This document shows, in pieces, positions 40,519 through 50,844 of a stretch of DNA of 64,000 bases. Origin of the DNA: Methylocystis hirsuta (GTDB lineage Bacteria > Pseudomonadota > Alphaproteobacteria > Rhizobiales > Beijerinckiaceae); the NCBI RefSeq assembly GCF_003722355.1, contig NZ_QWDD01000001.1, positions 620,001-684,000 on the forward strand. The letters run 5' to 3'. Within the stretch, counting starts at the first letter, position 1. Every line of letters starts with the position of its first letter. The position numbers and the translations under genes were made by a program. The notes under the pieces are model-generated. The model did no database searches. It had not been told where the DNA came from and saw nothing but the letters and a program-made list of their open reading frames with translations.

Positions 40519-43214
40519 GCCGCCACGCCCCGCTTCGATTCGCGCGCGGCAGGAAAACGCATGATGAGTCTCGTGCCTCGACGGCGGGCGGCAGGGCTTT
40601 GCGCGACGATGGTTCCGCCCATGGCGCTGACCAGACCGCGGCAGATCGAGAGGCCGAGGCCAGTGCCGGCCTTGCGGCCGTCAACGCGCCCGCTGCGATA
40701 AAATTTCTCGAAAATGCGCTCGAGGTCGGCTGCTTTCACGCCGGGCCCCTCGTCGGTCACGGTGATGACGACGTCGCCGCCCTCGCGCCGGGCGTGAACG
40801 ATCGCGCCGGCAGGTCCGCCATATTTATGCGCATTGTCGATCAGATTGAAGAGAACCTGCCCGAGCAGATTGGCGTCGCCGCGAATAGGCGGAAGGTCGG
40901 GCGCGATGCTGATCGACGTATCCTTGCCTGAAAAAGTTCTCTTGGCTCTTTCGAGGACGCTACGGATCACCTCCGCCACATCGACGAGATCGCTGCGCGG
41001 CGCCAGCGCGCCCGACTCGATGCGCGACATGTCGAGCATATTGGCGATGAAGCGCGACAGGCGTCCGGCCTCTTCTTCAATCGACAGCAGAAGGTCTTTG
41101 CGATCCTCCAGCGGAAGCTTCTCGCCAAGTTCGCGCAGGCTCGTCACCGCGCCGGTGATCGAGGTCAGCGGCGTGCGCAGATCATGCGACAGGGCGGAGA
41201 GCAGAATCGTCCGCAATTTTTCATTTTCCTCGAGGGCCGCCGCCTTGACAGATTCGCCGACGAGCATCGAACGGTCGATCGCGATCGCGGTCTGTTCAAT
41301 CAATGAAGAAATCGTGCTTTCCGTGGCGGCGGAAAGCGGCTCCTCGGGCGTCTTGGGCTCGATCCCGCAAACGGCGACGACGCCGCGCGCCGTCGCGAGA
41401 GGCCGGAACTGAAAACGCACATTGGGCAGCGTGTCCGTCCGCCATCCGGCGGGCTCGGCTTTTTCCAGCGCCCAACGGGCGGCGGCAAGTTCGCCGGCGT
41501 CCATCCGATCGACCGGCGGCCAGGCCGCTGACACTTTCAAACCGCCCTCTTCGGGGATCAGCATGATGACGCTGGACGCTTCGCCGGCTTTCTGAATCTG
41601 CAGAGTGGAGGCCCAGAGAATGTCGTCGGGCGTCGCGATCGTGGAGAGTTTGCGAGAGAATTCGAACAGCGACTGCACGGCTTGAGACCGCTGCCGCATG
41701 TTTTGCGCGTAAGTGCGCATTTTGCTCGCGAGCATTCCCGTTATGACGGCGACCACCAACGCGACGACGAGCGTTAGAAATTCCTGCGGTTGCGAAATGG
41801 TGAGTTCATAGCGCGGACTGAAAAAGAAAAAGTCGCAGGCGAAAAAGGACAGAACCGCCGCAATGATCGCGGACCACATCCCGAGCCACACGGTGCAAAG
41901 CACGACGGGAAGCAAGAAGATGACCGAGGGATTGACGAGGCCGAGCCAGCGCTCGAGGCCATAGCCGACGAGGACCGTCATCAAGACGGAGACCGCAGCG
42001 CCGCCGAAGCCGAGCCATGTCTGTGACAAGGTCGGCAATTTCCGAGCCTGTCGGCTTTGCGGCGGGCTGTCCTCCTGCACGACGACGTGAACCGCGATAT
42101 CGGTCGACCGCCGAAGAATTTCGTCGGTCAGCGAGCGCCGCAGCAGTCGCGAAAAAGGCCGCGCGCGCGAGCGGCCCAAGACGATCTGTGTGATATTCTC
42201 GCGTCGCGCGAAACGCAGCGCTTCGCCTGCGAGATCGTCGCCTGGCGTGCGGGCGATTTCCGCCCCGAGCCGTTCCGCGAGCCTGAGCGCCTGGTCGACG
42301 CTTCTCACGACCTCAGCAGATTCTTCCTCCTGGCCGGCGCGTTCGACGTAAAGCGCAATCCAGGTGGCGTTGAGGGCCGTGGCGAGGCGCGCGCCGGCGC
42401 GAACCACCGCCTCCGAATTGGCGTCGCGGCCGACGCAGACGAGCAAGCGTTCCGCCGTCGCCCAGGGGCCTTCGATCGCCCCTTGCCGAAGGAAGTCGAC
42501 CATCTGATCGTCGACGCGGTCCGCGGTTCGACGCAGGGCAAGTTCGCGCAGCGCCGTGAGGTTGCGCGGCGTGAAGAAATTCTGCGTCGCGCGTCTCGCC
42601 GTCTCGGGAACATAGACCTTGCCATCCTTCAGTCGCTGCAGCAGTTCTTCCGGCGTGATGTCGACAAGGATGACGTCGGCGGCGTTCTGCAGGACGCGAT
42701 CCGGCACCGTCTCGCGCACCGCGACGCCGGTGACGCGGGAGACGACGTCGGCGAGGCTTTCCAGATGCTGAACATTGAGCGTGGTCCAGATGTCGATGCC
42801 GACATCGAGCAGCTCTTCGACATCCTGCCAGCGTTTGGGATGGCGGCTGTCGGGCGCGTTGGTATGCGCGAGTTCGTCGACGAGGATGAGCTGAGGCTTT
42901 CGCGCCAGCGCCGCGTCGATGTCGAATTCTTCGATGATCCGACCGCGATAGTCGCACTTGCGACGTGGCAGAGTCTCAAGACCGTTGAGGAGCGCTTGCG
43001 TCTCAGCGCGCCCATGAGTTTCCGCCACCCCTACGACAACATCGACGCCCTCAGCCTTGGCCGCTTGCGCGCGCGCCAGCATCGCGTAGGTTTTGCCGAC
43101 GCCGGGCGCAGCGCCGAGGAACACGCAGAGCTTCCCTTTGCTCTCCTTGTCGCTCAAGGCAAGGAGCGCATCGGGGTCAGGTCGGCGCTCGAAGTCTTCG
43201 TCGTCGCGGGCCAA
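40515..43214 (-). CDS. kdpD: Sensor histidine kinase KdpD
   Basis: 899 residues. The N-terminal KdpD domain has Walker A GAAPGVGKTYAML. A USP-like domain follows (LLVCVGRDANSEAVVRAGARLA), then four membrane helices (about 400-510), a GAF-like segment, the HisKA phospho-acceptor in ALSHDLRTPL, and an HATPase domain (NLIDNAHKYGG, DEGPGV, GTGLGLSI). It senses potassium/turgor and phosphorylates KdpE. The start is 27 bp after kdpC. Confidence 0.95.
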   Translation of the reverse strand: MARDDEDFERRPDPDALLALSDKESKGKLCVFLGAAPGVGKTYAMLARAQAAKAEGVDVVVGVAETHGRAETQALLNGLETLPRRKCDYRGRIIEEFDIDAALARKPQLILVDELAHTNAPDSRHPKRWQDVEELLDVGIDIWTTLNVQHLESLADVVSRVTGVAVRETVPDRVLQNAADVILVDITPEELLQRLKDGKVYVPETARRATQNFFTPRNLTALRELALRRTADRVDDQMVDFLRQGAIEGPWATAERLLVCVGRDANSEAVVRAGARLATALNATWIALYVERAGQEEESAEVVRSVDQALRLAERLGAEIARTPGDDLAGEALRFARRENITQIVLGRSRARPFSRLLRRSLTDEILRRSTDIAVHVVVQEDSPPQSRQARKLPTLSQTWLGFGGAAVSVLMTVLVGYGLERWLGLVNPSVIFLLPVVLCTVWLGMWSAIIAAVLSFFACDFFFFSPRYELTISQPQEFLTLVVALVVAVITGMLASKMRTYAQNMRQRSQAVQSLFEFSRKLSTIATPDDILWASTLQIQKAGEASSVIMLIPEEGGLKVSAAWPPVDRMDAGELAAARWALEKAEPAGWRTDTLPNVRFQFRPLATARGVVAVCGIEPKTPEEPLSAATESTISSLIEQTAIAIDRSMLVGESVKAAALEENEKLRTILLSALSHDLRTPLTSITGAVTSLRELGEKLPLEDRKDLLLSIEEEAGRLSRFIANMLDMSRIESGALAPRSDLVDVAEVIRSVLERAKRTFSGKDTSISIAPDLPPIRGDANLLGQVLFNLIDNAHKYGGPAGAIVHARREGGDVVITVTDEGPGVKAADLERIFEKFYRSGRVDGRKAGTGLGLSICRGLVSAMGGTIVAQSPAARRRGTRLIMRFPAARESKRGVAA

Positions 43215-43241
43215 AGACGTCTACCTTCTCGGGCATCGCCT

Positions 43242-43841
43242 CTATTGTAAGCGATCAAGAGCCATATTCAGCAAGAGCACATTTACGCGCGGCTCGCCGA
43301 TCGCGCCAAGAATGCGCCCTTCGACATTCGCTTCGACAACGGCGCGCACCTGCGACTCGCTGAGATTGCGTGCCTTGGCGACGGCTGCCGCCTGAGCCAG
43401 CGCGAACTGCGGCGAAATATGCGGATCAAGGCCGGAGGCGGATGTCGTCGCAGCATCGGCGGCCACGACGTCAATTCGGCCGGCGGAAAATTCCGCCTCG
43501 ATCGCCGCATTGATGCGGTCGACAAGCTTCTTCGACGTCGGCCCGAGATTGGAGCCCATCGAGTTCGCCGCATTGTAGGGCGCGTCGACGGTTTTGGAAG
43601 GATCAGCCGGGTCGGAGCCTGTCGTTGCCGAAGGCCGGCCGTGAAAATAGCGATCGGAGGCAAAGTTCTGTCCGATCAGCGCCGAGCCGATCACTGTTCC
43701 ATCGCGTTCGATCACGTTTCCATTGGCCTGCGCCGGCAGGGCGAGTTGCGCAACCCCGGTGATCGCGAGCGGATAGACGAGTCCGGTCAGCGCGGTGAAA
43801 AGAACGATCATGACGATCGCCGGACGAATGTGGGAGAGCAT
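43242..43841 (-). CDS. kdpC: Potassium-transporting ATPase subunit KdpC
   Basis: 199 residues with one N-terminal membrane helix ([24 protein letters not shown]) and the conserved [19 protein letters not shown] and [17 protein letters not shown] stretches. It is the periplasmic-facing subunit that stabilises the KdpFABC complex. It sits 11 bp after kdpB. Confidence 0.95.
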   Translation of the reverse strand: MLSHIRPAIVMIVLFTALTGLVYPLAITGVAQLALPAQANGNVIERDGTVIGSALIGQNFASDRYFHGRPSATTGSDPADPSKTVDAPYNAANSMGSNLGPTSKKLVDRINAAIEAEFSAGRIDVVAADAATTSASGLDPHISPQFALAQAAAVAKARNLSESQVRAVVEANVEGRILGAIGEPRVNVLLLNMALDRLQ

Positions 43842-43852
43842 CCGAGAGCTCC

Positions 43853-45901
43853 TTACGCGAGATGAATGGCCGAGACGGCGAGGTCGATGAGCTTGATGCC
43901 GATGAATGGCGCGATCAGGCCGCCGAGCCCATAGATCAACAGATTTCGTCGCAATAAGGCGGCGGCGCCCACGGGCCGGTACGGGACGCCCTTCAGCGCG
44001 AGCGGGATGAGCGCGATAATAATGAGCGCGTTGAAGATCACCGCCGAGAGAATTGCCGACTGCGGCGAGGCGAGCTTCATGATGTTGATCGCCTCCAGTT
44101 CCGGATAGGCGACGACAAACAGCGCCGGGATGATCGCGAAATATTTGGCGACGTCATTGGCGATCGAGAAGGTGGTCAGCGAGCCGCGCGTCATCAGCAG
44201 CTGTTTGCCGATCGCGACGATCTCGATGAGCTTTGTCGGATCGCTGTCGAGGTCGACCATATTGCCGGCTTCGCGCGCCGCCTGGGTGCCGGTCTGCATG
44301 GCGACGCCAACGTCCGCCTGAGCGAGCGCCGGCGCGTCATTGGTGCCGTCGCCGCACATGGCGATCAGGCGGCCGCCCTGCTGCTCCTTACGGATATAGG
44401 CGAGTTTGTCCTCGGGCTTGGCTTGCGCGATGAAGTCGTCGACTCCCGCTTCTCCGGCGATCGCCGCGGCGGTAATGGGATTGTCGCCGGTGACCATCAC
44501 GGTTTTGACGCCCATCGCGCGCAAGGCGGCAAAGCGCGCCTTGATGTCCGGCTTGATGATGTCTTTGAGGTGAATGACGCCCAGCAGCATGCCGTTTTCC
44601 GACACGGCGAGGGGCGTGCCGCCCGAACGCGAGATGCGCTCGACAGCGCCTTCGAAATCAAGGGGAACGGACCTAGCATGCGCCGCGACCGCGTCGACGG
44701 CGCCCTTGCGCAGCGCCCGGCCGGGAAGATCAACGCCGGAAATGCGCGTGTGCGCTGAAAAGGGGACGATCTGCGCGTCCGCGCCGAGGTCCGGCGTCGA
44801 AAAGCCGAGAGCGCCCTTGGCCAACGCGACGATCGATCTGCCTTCCGGAGTTTCATCCGCGAGCGAAGCAAGAAGAGCGGCTTCGATGAAAACGCGCTCC
44901 GAAACGCCTTCGACCGGAACGAACTCGTCCGCCATGCGATTGCCGAAGGTGATGGTGCCAGTCTTGTCGAGAAGCAGCGTGTCCACGTCGCCCGCCGCCT
45001 CCACCGCGCGGCCCGAGGTGGCGATGACATTGAAGCGGATCAGCCTGTCCATGCCGGCGATGCCGATCGCCGACAGGAGACCGCCGATGGTCGTCGGGAT
45101 CAGACAGACGAGCAGCGCGATCAGCACGGTGACCGAAATCGCCGCGCCGGAGTAGATCGCAAGCGGCCAGAGCGTCACGCAGACGATGAGAAAAATGATG
45201 GTCAGCCCGGACAGGAGAATCGACAGCGCCAGTTCATTCGGCGTTTTCTGCCGCTGCGCGCCCTCGACGAGCGCGATCATCCGATCGATAAAGGTCGAAC
45301 CGGGCGCCGCGGTGATCTTGACCTTGATCCAATCGGAGAGAACCGTCGTGCCGCCGGTAACGGCGGAACGGTCGCCCCCCGCCTCGCGGATGACCGGCGC
45401 GGACTCGCCTGTGATCGCCGACTCGTTGACCGAGGCGACGCCTTCGATCACTTCGCCGTCGCCGGGGATGAGTTCGCCGGCCTCGACCAGCACCAGGTCG
45501 CCGAGTTTGAGATCGAGCGCCGAAACGCCTTCATAGACGTCCTTCATGCCGCTCTTGTCCTGCGGATCAATCAACCGCTTGGCGTGTGAATCGCTACGCG
45601 TCCTGCGCAAAGCGTCCGCCTGCGCCTTTCCGCGTCCCTCCGCCACCGCTTCGGCGAAATTGGCGAAGAGCACGGTGAACCACAGCCAAGCGACGATCTG
45701 GCCTGAGAAAAAGGCGGCGCCGTTCTGCGCAAGGAGATCGCGCACAAAGAACGCCGTGACCACCGCCGACACGATTTCCGTGACGAAGATCACCGGATTG
45801 CGGGCGAGGCGTCTCGGATCGAGCTTCCTGAAGGCGTCGACGGCGGCGCGCTTCGTGATCGCGGCGTCGAATAGACCGGGAGCGGCGACCTTATGCGACA
45901 T
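43853..45901 (-). CDS. kdpB: Potassium-transporting P-type ATPase subunit KdpB
   Basis: 682 residues. The P-type signature [10 protein letters not shown] (phosphorylated Asp), [15 protein letters not shown] and [17 protein letters not shown], plus the actuator motif TGESAPV, are all present. It hydrolyses ATP to drive potassium uptake through KdpA. No damage seen. Spacing to kdpA is 12 bp. Confidence 0.97.
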   Translation of the reverse strand: MSHKVAAPGLFDAAITKRAAVDAFRKLDPRRLARNPVIFVTEIVSAVVTAFFVRDLLAQNGAAFFSGQIVAWLWFTVLFANFAEAVAEGRGKAQADALRRTRSDSHAKRLIDPQDKSGMKDVYEGVSALDLKLGDLVLVEAGELIPGDGEVIEGVASVNESAITGESAPVIREAGGDRSAVTGGTTVLSDWIKVKITAAPGSTFIDRMIALVEGAQRQKTPNELALSILLSGLTIIFLIVCVTLWPLAIYSGAAISVTVLIALLVCLIPTTIGGLLSAIGIAGMDRLIRFNVIATSGRAVEAAGDVDTLLLDKTGTITFGNRMADEFVPVEGVSERVFIEAALLASLADETPEGRSIVALAKGALGFSTPDLGADAQIVPFSAHTRISGVDLPGRALRKGAVDAVAAHARSVPLDFEGAVERISRSGGTPLAVSENGMLLGVIHLKDIIKPDIKARFAALRAMGVKTVMVTGDNPITAAAIAGEAGVDDFIAQAKPEDKLAYIRKEQQGGRLIAMCGDGTNDAPALAQADVGVAMQTGTQAAREAGNMVDLDSDPTKLIEIVAIGKQLLMTRGSLTTFSIANDVAKYFAIIPALFVVAYPELEAINIMKLASPQSAILSAVIFNALIIIALIPLALKGVPYRPVGAAALLRRNLLIYGLGGLIAPFIGIKLIDLAVSAIHLA

Positions 45902-45913
45902 CTGACATGCTCC

Positions 45914-47623
45914 TTAGAAGGTTTTTCCAGCAAGCAGCGCGAAATGCTCGACGATGGGGCCGAGCGCGAACGCCGGGAAATATTGCAGCAGATAGAGGAT
46001 GACGATGACGCCGAGCAGCAGGCCAATGAAGAGAGGCCCATGCGTCGGGAAGGTGCCAACTGAAGCAGCGCCCTTCTTTTTCGCCGCGAAGGCGCCGGCG
46101 ATCGCCAACACGGGAATGACGAAGGCGAAGCGTCCGAGCAGCATCGCGACGCCGAGCGTCGTGTTGTACCAAGGCGTATTGCCCGTCAGGCCTGCGAAAG
46201 CCGATCCGTTGTTGTCCGTCGCTGAAGCGAATGCGTAAAGGATTTCGGAAAGTCCGTGCGGTCCGGCATTGTTCAGACTGGCGAGGCCGGTCTGAAGCAT
46301 GACTGAAACGCCGGTGAAGACAAGCACGCTGAGCGGATAGATCAGCACCGCCAGCATCGCGAGCTTCATCTCGCGCGTCTCGATCTTCTTGCCGAGGTAT
46401 TCCGGCGTGCGGCCGACCATAAGCCCGGCGATGAAAACGGCGATGATCGCCAGCACCAGAAAGCCGTAGAGCCCGGCGCCGACGCCGCCCGGCGCGATGC
46501 TGCCCATCAGCATGTTGAACAGGGGCACGAGACCGCCGAGCGGCATGAAGGAGTCGTGCATCGCGTTGACGGCGCCGCAGCTCGTGCCTGTCGTCGACGC
46601 GGCGAATAGCGCGCTCATCGCGGGGCCGAAGCGGACCTCCTTGCCTTCCATATTGCCGGGCGACGGATCGACGCCGATCTCGGTCAGCAACGGATTGCCG
46701 CCTGCCTCGGCCCAGTAAGCGACTGATACGCCCGCGACGAGCACGATCATCATGGTGATGGCGATCGCGCGACCCTGTCGATCATCGAAGACCGCACGCC
46801 CAAAGGCGAACGCCGTCGCAAAGGGGATGACGAGCAGAGCCCAGATCTCCAGCATGTTGGAAAGCGCATTGGGATTCTCGAAAGGATGCGCCGAATTGGC
46901 GTTGAAGAAGCCGCCGCCATTGGTTCCGAGTTCCTTGATCGCCTCTTGGCTGGCGACCGGGCCTATGGCCAGCGTCTGCTTGGCGCCCTCGAGCGTGGTC
47001 GCCTCGATCGAACCTTGAAGCGTCTGCGGAACGCCGAGAGCGACCAGGGCGAGCGCGACGACGATCGACATCGGCAGGAGCACGTAAAGCGTCGAACGGG
47101 TGAGGTCGACCCAGAAATTGCCGATTGTCGGCGATTCGGCGCGCGAGAAACCGCGCACCAGCGCAAACGCCATCGCAAGGCCGGCGGCGGCGGATAAAAA
47201 ATTGTGCACCGTGAGGCCGAGCATTTGCGTCAGGTGGCTCATCGTCGACTCGCCGCCGTAGTTTTGCCAGTTGGTGTTGGTGACGAAGCTCATCGACGTG
47301 TTGAAGGCGAGGTCGGCGGGAACCCCGCTAAAGCCCTGAGGATTGAGCGGCAGATAAGCCTGCAACCGTTGCAGCGCGTAAAGCGAAACAAATCCGACCA
47401 CGCTGAAGGCCAGCATGGCCATCGCGTATGCAAGCCAGTTTTGCTCCCGCGCAGGATCAACGCCGGCGAGTCTGTAGAAGACGCGCTCAAGGGGCGAGAG
47501 CGCGGGAGAGAGCAGGCTGCGCTCGCCCGCTAAGACGGCGGCTATGTAATTGCCGAGCGGAATAGCCGCGACAATAACGGCAAGCAGGACGATGGCGATT
47601 TGCGCCAGCCCAATGGACGTCAT
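45914..47623 (-). CDS. kdpA: Potassium-transporting ATPase subunit KdpA
   Basis: 569 residues with about ten membrane helices. Selectivity-filter-like glycine segments are visible ([48 protein letters not shown]). It is the channel-like subunit that binds and carries K+. It follows kdpF by 31 bp. Confidence 0.97.
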   Translation of the reverse strand: MTSIGLAQIAIVLLAVIVAAIPLGNYIAAVLAGERSLLSPALSPLERVFYRLAGVDPAREQNWLAYAMAMLAFSVVGFVSLYALQRLQAYLPLNPQGFSGVPADLAFNTSMSFVTNTNWQNYGGESTMSHLTQMLGLTVHNFLSAAAGLAMAFALVRGFSRAESPTIGNFWVDLTRSTLYVLLPMSIVVALALVALGVPQTLQGSIEATTLEGAKQTLAIGPVASQEAIKELGTNGGGFFNANSAHPFENPNALSNMLEIWALLVIPFATAFAFGRAVFDDRQGRAIAITMMIVLVAGVSVAYWAEAGGNPLLTEIGVDPSPGNMEGKEVRFGPAMSALFAASTTGTSCGAVNAMHDSFMPLGGLVPLFNMLMGSIAPGGVGAGLYGFLVLAIIAVFIAGLMVGRTPEYLGKKIETREMKLAMLAVLIYPLSVLVFTGVSVMLQTGLASLNNAGPHGLSEILYAFASATDNNGSAFAGLTGNTPWYNTTLGVAMLLGRFAFVIPVLAIAGAFAAKKKGAASVGTFPTHGPLFIGLLLGVIVILYLLQYFPAFALGPIVEHFALLAGKTF

Positions 47624-47654
47624 GGCGAACGCCCGGCATGCGCCGAGCCTCCCT

Positions 47655-47741
47655 TTAGAATTTTTCCGGATGGAGCAGCGTATAGGCGAGATAGGTGCCG
47701 AGAAGCACGGCGACGATCAGTCCAATGACAGGTTCAAACAT
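47655..47741 (-). CDS. kdpF: KdpF, small subunit of the Kdp complex
   Basis: 28 residues: a single helix ([18 protein letters not shown]) with the usual PEKF end. GGGAG lies before ATG 47741. It stabilises KdpABC in the membrane. It lies inside a longer open frame, whose upstream part overlaps another small gene. Confidence 0.88.
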   Translation of the reverse strand: MFEPVIGLIVAVLLGTYLAYTLLHPEKF

Positions 47742-47751
47742 GCGGTTCTCC

Positions 47752-47835
47752 CTAAAGGCGCCCGCAGGCCCGCGCATAGGCGCCAACGATCGCAAAAAGG
47801 AAAAGACCGAGGCCAACGTACAGAATATCGAGCAT
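47752..47835 (-). CDS. 27-residue membrane peptide upstream of kdpF
   Basis: It starts MLDILYVGLGLFLFAIVGAY and ends in ARACGRL. It has one helix and a GGAGAAG site before ATG 47835. It is 10 bp before kdpF on the same strand. It resembles KdpF in size and topology but not in sequence. It is possibly an additional Kdp accessory peptide. Confidence 0.55.
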   Translation of the reverse strand: MLDILYVGLGLFLFAIVGAYARACGRL

Positions 47836-47850
47836 GTGTCTTCTCCGCGC

Positions 47851-47964
47851 TTACCGGCGCCGTGAATCAATGCGCGCACGCCGTGCGCGCATCTCGTGAA
47901 CCAGATTGTTCGCGATCACAAAGATAAAGGCCGCGACGCCGAGGCCAATGAGAGATAGAGGCAT
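47851..47964 (-). CDS. 37-residue membrane peptide at the head of the kdp operon
   Basis: MPLSLIGLGVAAFIFVIANN is followed by a basic tail (MRARRARIDSRRR). It has one helix with positive-inside topology. It lies 15 bp before the 27-residue ORF. The ribosome-binding site (GAGA) is weak. It may be an operon-leader peptide or an accessory subunit. Confidence 0.45.
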   Translation of the reverse strand: MPLSLIGLGVAAFIFVIANNLVHEMRARRARIDSRRR

Positions 47965-47989
47965 GAACGCATCTCGCTTTAATGTCGCG

Positions 47990-48017
47990 TTCTCGCTTTG
48001 GTTTCACCAAACGAGAA
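47990..48017. promoter_or_regulatory. Inverted repeat upstream of the kdp operon
   Basis: TTCTCG-c-TTTGGT, loop TTC, ACCAAA-CGAGAA: 12 paired positions with one bulged base, 26 bp ahead of the first small ORF. It is a candidate KdpE operator or a hairpin in the leader RNA. Confidence 0.45.
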
Positions 48018-48168
48018 TGACGAACCGCAATTTGCGCGGGAATGATGTAAAGGCGCTATTAGGATTTCGTCGGGGGAGGCCGCTCACATGGCGCTCGCTC
48101 GCGGGTCGTCTTGGGTGGCAAGCAAATGGTAGATTAGGTGGCGATCAAACGATATTCGCATCGTAGAA

Positions 48169-48861
48169 TTAGTTTGAAGCGGTCCTGTTGCGACATCTCG
48201 TTGCAGCGCGCGAAGTTCCCTCTCGCCTGTATGCTCTCAAAAAAGCATCAATTCCGGCGTCGACCTTCGCGTTAACGGAGGCTTCGGCTCCCGGTTCGAG
48301 GCCGAGCGCTGTATGAAGCGGTAGATCCCCGCGGACAAGACTCAAAAAATGGCTAGCGGCTTCATTCGCGTCTGAGAACGTCAGGAGGCCGCGGTCTTTG
48401 GCCTCTTCGAGCAGCGCCGCGACGCGCATGAGTTCGTTTTTAGGCCCACTTTCAAAGAAGAGCCTGCAGAGTTGCGGAAAGCGCATGCGCTCACTGGAAA
48501 TCGCCTGAAAAAACGCCATCGACTCCGGCGTCAAATACACTTCCACAAATTGACGCGCGAAGCTTCGAAGCGCCTCGACAAGGCCGATATCGAGATCCGG
48601 CATCTGCAGCCTGCTCGCCTTCAGGCGGCATTCCGCTTCGATCAAATAGGCGAACAAAGCTTCCTTGCTGGGGAAATAAGCGTAAAGCGTCGCCTTCGAC
48701 ACGCAAGCGGACCGCGCGATCGCGTCCATGCTCGTCTCGGCGAAGCCCTGTTCAAGGAATAGTTTTCGCGCGGCCTCGATTACGGAACATTCCTTCCGTC
48801 CCGCAACATGCGCCTCCGTCGATCCTGCCGCCGTCTCATGATCCGTCGACGGGCTCTTCAT
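48169..48861 (-). CDS. TetR-family repressor of the adjacent efflux operon
   Basis: 230 residues from ATG 48861, chosen for the GAGG 8 bases upstream; longer in-frame starts (48888, 48951) lack a site. The HTH is ARKLFLEQGFAETSMDAIARSACVSKATLYAYFPSKEALF; the C-terminal ligand domain is of the AcrR/TetR_C type (FFQAISSERMRFPQLCRLFFESG). It is divergent from an RND efflux operon, with a 19-bp perfect palindrome over the operon promoter. It should repress the pump and be released by a pump substrate. Confidence 0.88.
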   Translation of the reverse strand: MKSPSTDHETAAGSTEAHVAGRKECSVIEAARKLFLEQGFAETSMDAIARSACVSKATLYAYFPSKEALFAYLIEAECRLKASRLQMPDLDIGLVEALRSFARQFVEVYLTPESMAFFQAISSERMRFPQLCRLFFESGPKNELMRVAALLEEAKDRGLLTFSDANEAASHFLSLVRGDLPLHTALGLEPGAEASVNAKVDAGIDAFLRAYRREGTSRAATRCRNRTASN

Positions 48862-49019
48862 GGCGGGTTCCTCGATTTCAGTCTTCATACCGGCGACGCC
48901 GCCGACTCTTGCTTCAAGGCTCTGCCCCCGCGCCATACGCTCATTCCCCATGCCTCCATCGAGGCTGAATCGGCAGCCGGTGGCGTGACCTATCTATCGG
49001 CCCACTTTCGAAAAGTTTC

Positions 49020-49093
49020 AAACTAAACGATCCAGTTCAATTTTAGCGTTGACAGGCGCCGAAGAGCAAGCATAAAACTGAACCGTTCAGTTT
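49020..49093 (+). promoter_or_regulatory. Efflux-operon promoter with two TetR-type operators
   Basis: TTGACA (49049-49054), 17-bp spacer, ATAAAA (49072-49077) form the promoter. The perfect palindrome AAACTGAAC-C-GTTCAGTTT (49075-49093) overlaps the -10 box and start site. A degenerate copy, AAACTAAACGATCCAGTTC, lies at 49020-49038 on the regulator side. Two sites would allow repression of both the pump and the regulator gene. Confidence 0.72.
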
Positions 49094-49236
49094 AACCTGG
49101 GTCCGATATGGGACGGAGGGCGCCTCAAATATTCCGGCCGTTGCTCAAAACGCTTATGGGGGATCGCCCCGCTGTTCGGCTGGAAAGGCCGAAGACGCGA
49201 AACATCGCCCAGAGCGATGGACGCCGAGGGACATTG

Positions 49237-50844
49237 ATGAGTTCAAAGGGTGGGGCGGCAGTGCTGGGGCTTCTGCTTGCCGCGTGTCTTTCCGGCTGCG
49301 CCGTGGGTCCCGACTTTGCCGCGCCCGACGCGCCCTTGGGCGCGGGCTATGCGGTGGGCAAGCCTGCTAACGTCACCCAATCGGCGGCCATCGCGGGCGG
49401 CGGCGCACAAAGGCTCGTTCCTGGCCGCGACATTCCGGGGGAATGGTGGCGACTGTTCCGCTCGAAGCAGATTGCGGCGCTCGTGGCCGAGGCGGTGAAC
49501 AATCATCCAAACATCGCGGCCGCGGAAGCGGCGCTTCGCCAGGCGCGGGAGACGACGGAAGCCGATGTAGGCTCCTTCTTTCCATCGGCCACTCTGACCC
49601 AGAGCGTGGCGCGCACGCAGATGACGACGGCGCAGTTCGGCGGCCTCGGGCAAAGCTCCTCGTCGAGCGGATCGCAAAGCTCCTCGTCGAGCGGGCCGAC
49701 GGCGATCATCTATACGCTCCATAATTCGAACGCCGCCGTGTCCTTCACGCCCGACGTCTTCGGCAAAACGGCGCGCACGGTCGAAGGCGATTTCGCGGCC
49801 TCGGAATATCAGCGATACCAGCTTGAGGCGACCTATCTGGCGCTGACCGCCAATGTGGTGACCGCGGCGATCGCCGATTCCTCCTACGCCTCGCAGATCA
49901 AGGTCACGCGCGTACTCATCGCCGACTATCAGAAGCAACTCGATATTCTGCAGAAGCGTTTCGAACTCGGCGCCGTGAGCGCGGCCGACGTCGTCTCGGA
50001 AAAGGCGCTCGTCGCTCAGGCGCAAGCGACGCTGCCGCCGCTCGAAAAGGCGCGGGCGCAGACGCGCAATCAGCTCATGGCCTATCTCGGCCGCTTTCCT
50101 AATGACGACAAGGGAGAGGCGATCGACATAGAGCATCTGCATCTCCCGCGTGATCTGCCGCTCAGCCTGCCGTCCAATCTCGTGCGCCAGCGTCCCGACG
50201 TGCTTTCGGCGGAGGCGCAATTGCATCAGGCAAGCGCCAATGTGGGCGTCGCCACGGCCAATATGCTGCCGCAGCTGACGTTGACGGGCAATGGCGGCAG
50301 TCAGGCTTCGAATTTCTCGCAATTATTCTTGCCGCAGACCTCGGTCTACAATCTTGCGACGCAGCTCTCCGGCCAGGCGTTCGATGCCGGCAGATTGTTC
50401 CACCAGCGCGAGGCGAAGCTCGCCGCGCTCGAACAGACGGAAGCGCAATATCGCGCGACCGTGATCAGCGCCTTCGAAAACGTCGCCAACGCCTTGCAGG
50501 CGATCAAGCATGACGCGGAGACGCTGCGTGCGCAGGTTGCGGCGGAAAAGGCCGCCGCTGAAAGCCTGGATATCTCGCAAGCGCAATATACGGCCGGCTC
50601 GACCACCTATACGACGGTGCTCAACGCCGAGCAGACTCTGCTCAGCGCCCGTCTCAATCGCGTCCAGGCGCAGGCCGCGCGCTTCTCCGACACGGCGGCG
50701 CTGATGCAGGCGCTCGGCGGCGGTTGGTGGAATCGCATCGACGAGACGCCGGCGTCGCTTCCCAAACCCACCGACCTCATTTCAACCCTGCCGATCGCGG
50801 CGGCCATACGCGCCGAGGCTGAGGAACGCTCCCGTGCCCGTTAA
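49237..50844 (+). CDS. Outer-membrane efflux lipoprotein (NodT/OprM type)
   Basis: 535 residues. A lipoprotein signal (AAVLGLLLAACLSGC, lipobox cysteine near residue 21) is followed by AVGPDF and two OEP repeats with long helices. A serine-rich insert (QSSSSSGSQSSSSSG, about 145-159) interrupts the first repeat. ATG 49237 is chosen because of the GAGGGAC site and the lipobox; upstream in-frame starts lack both. It is the exit duct of the tripartite pump. Confidence 0.9.
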   Translation: MSSKGGAAVLGLLLAACLSGCAVGPDFAAPDAPLGAGYAVGKPANVTQSAAIAGGGAQRLVPGRDIPGEWWRLFRSKQIAALVAEAVNNHPNIAAAEAALRQARETTEADVGSFFPSATLTQSVARTQMTTAQFGGLGQSSSSSGSQSSSSSGPTAIIYTLHNSNAAVSFTPDVFGKTARTVEGDFAASEYQRYQLEATYLALTANVVTAAIADSSYASQIKVTRVLIADYQKQLDILQKRFELGAVSAADVVSEKALVAQAQATLPPLEKARAQTRNQLMAYLGRFPNDDKGEAIDIEHLHLPRDLPLSLPSNLVRQRPDVLSAEAQLHQASANVGVATANMLPQLTLTGNGGSQASNFSQLFLPQTSVYNLATQLSGQAFDAGRLFHQREAKLAALEQTEAQYRATVISAFENVANALQAIKHDAETLRAQVAAEKAAAESLDISQAQYTAGSTTYTTVLNAEQTLLSARLNRVQAQAARFSDTAALMQALGGGWWNRIDETPASLPKPTDLISTLPIAAAIRAEAEERSRAR

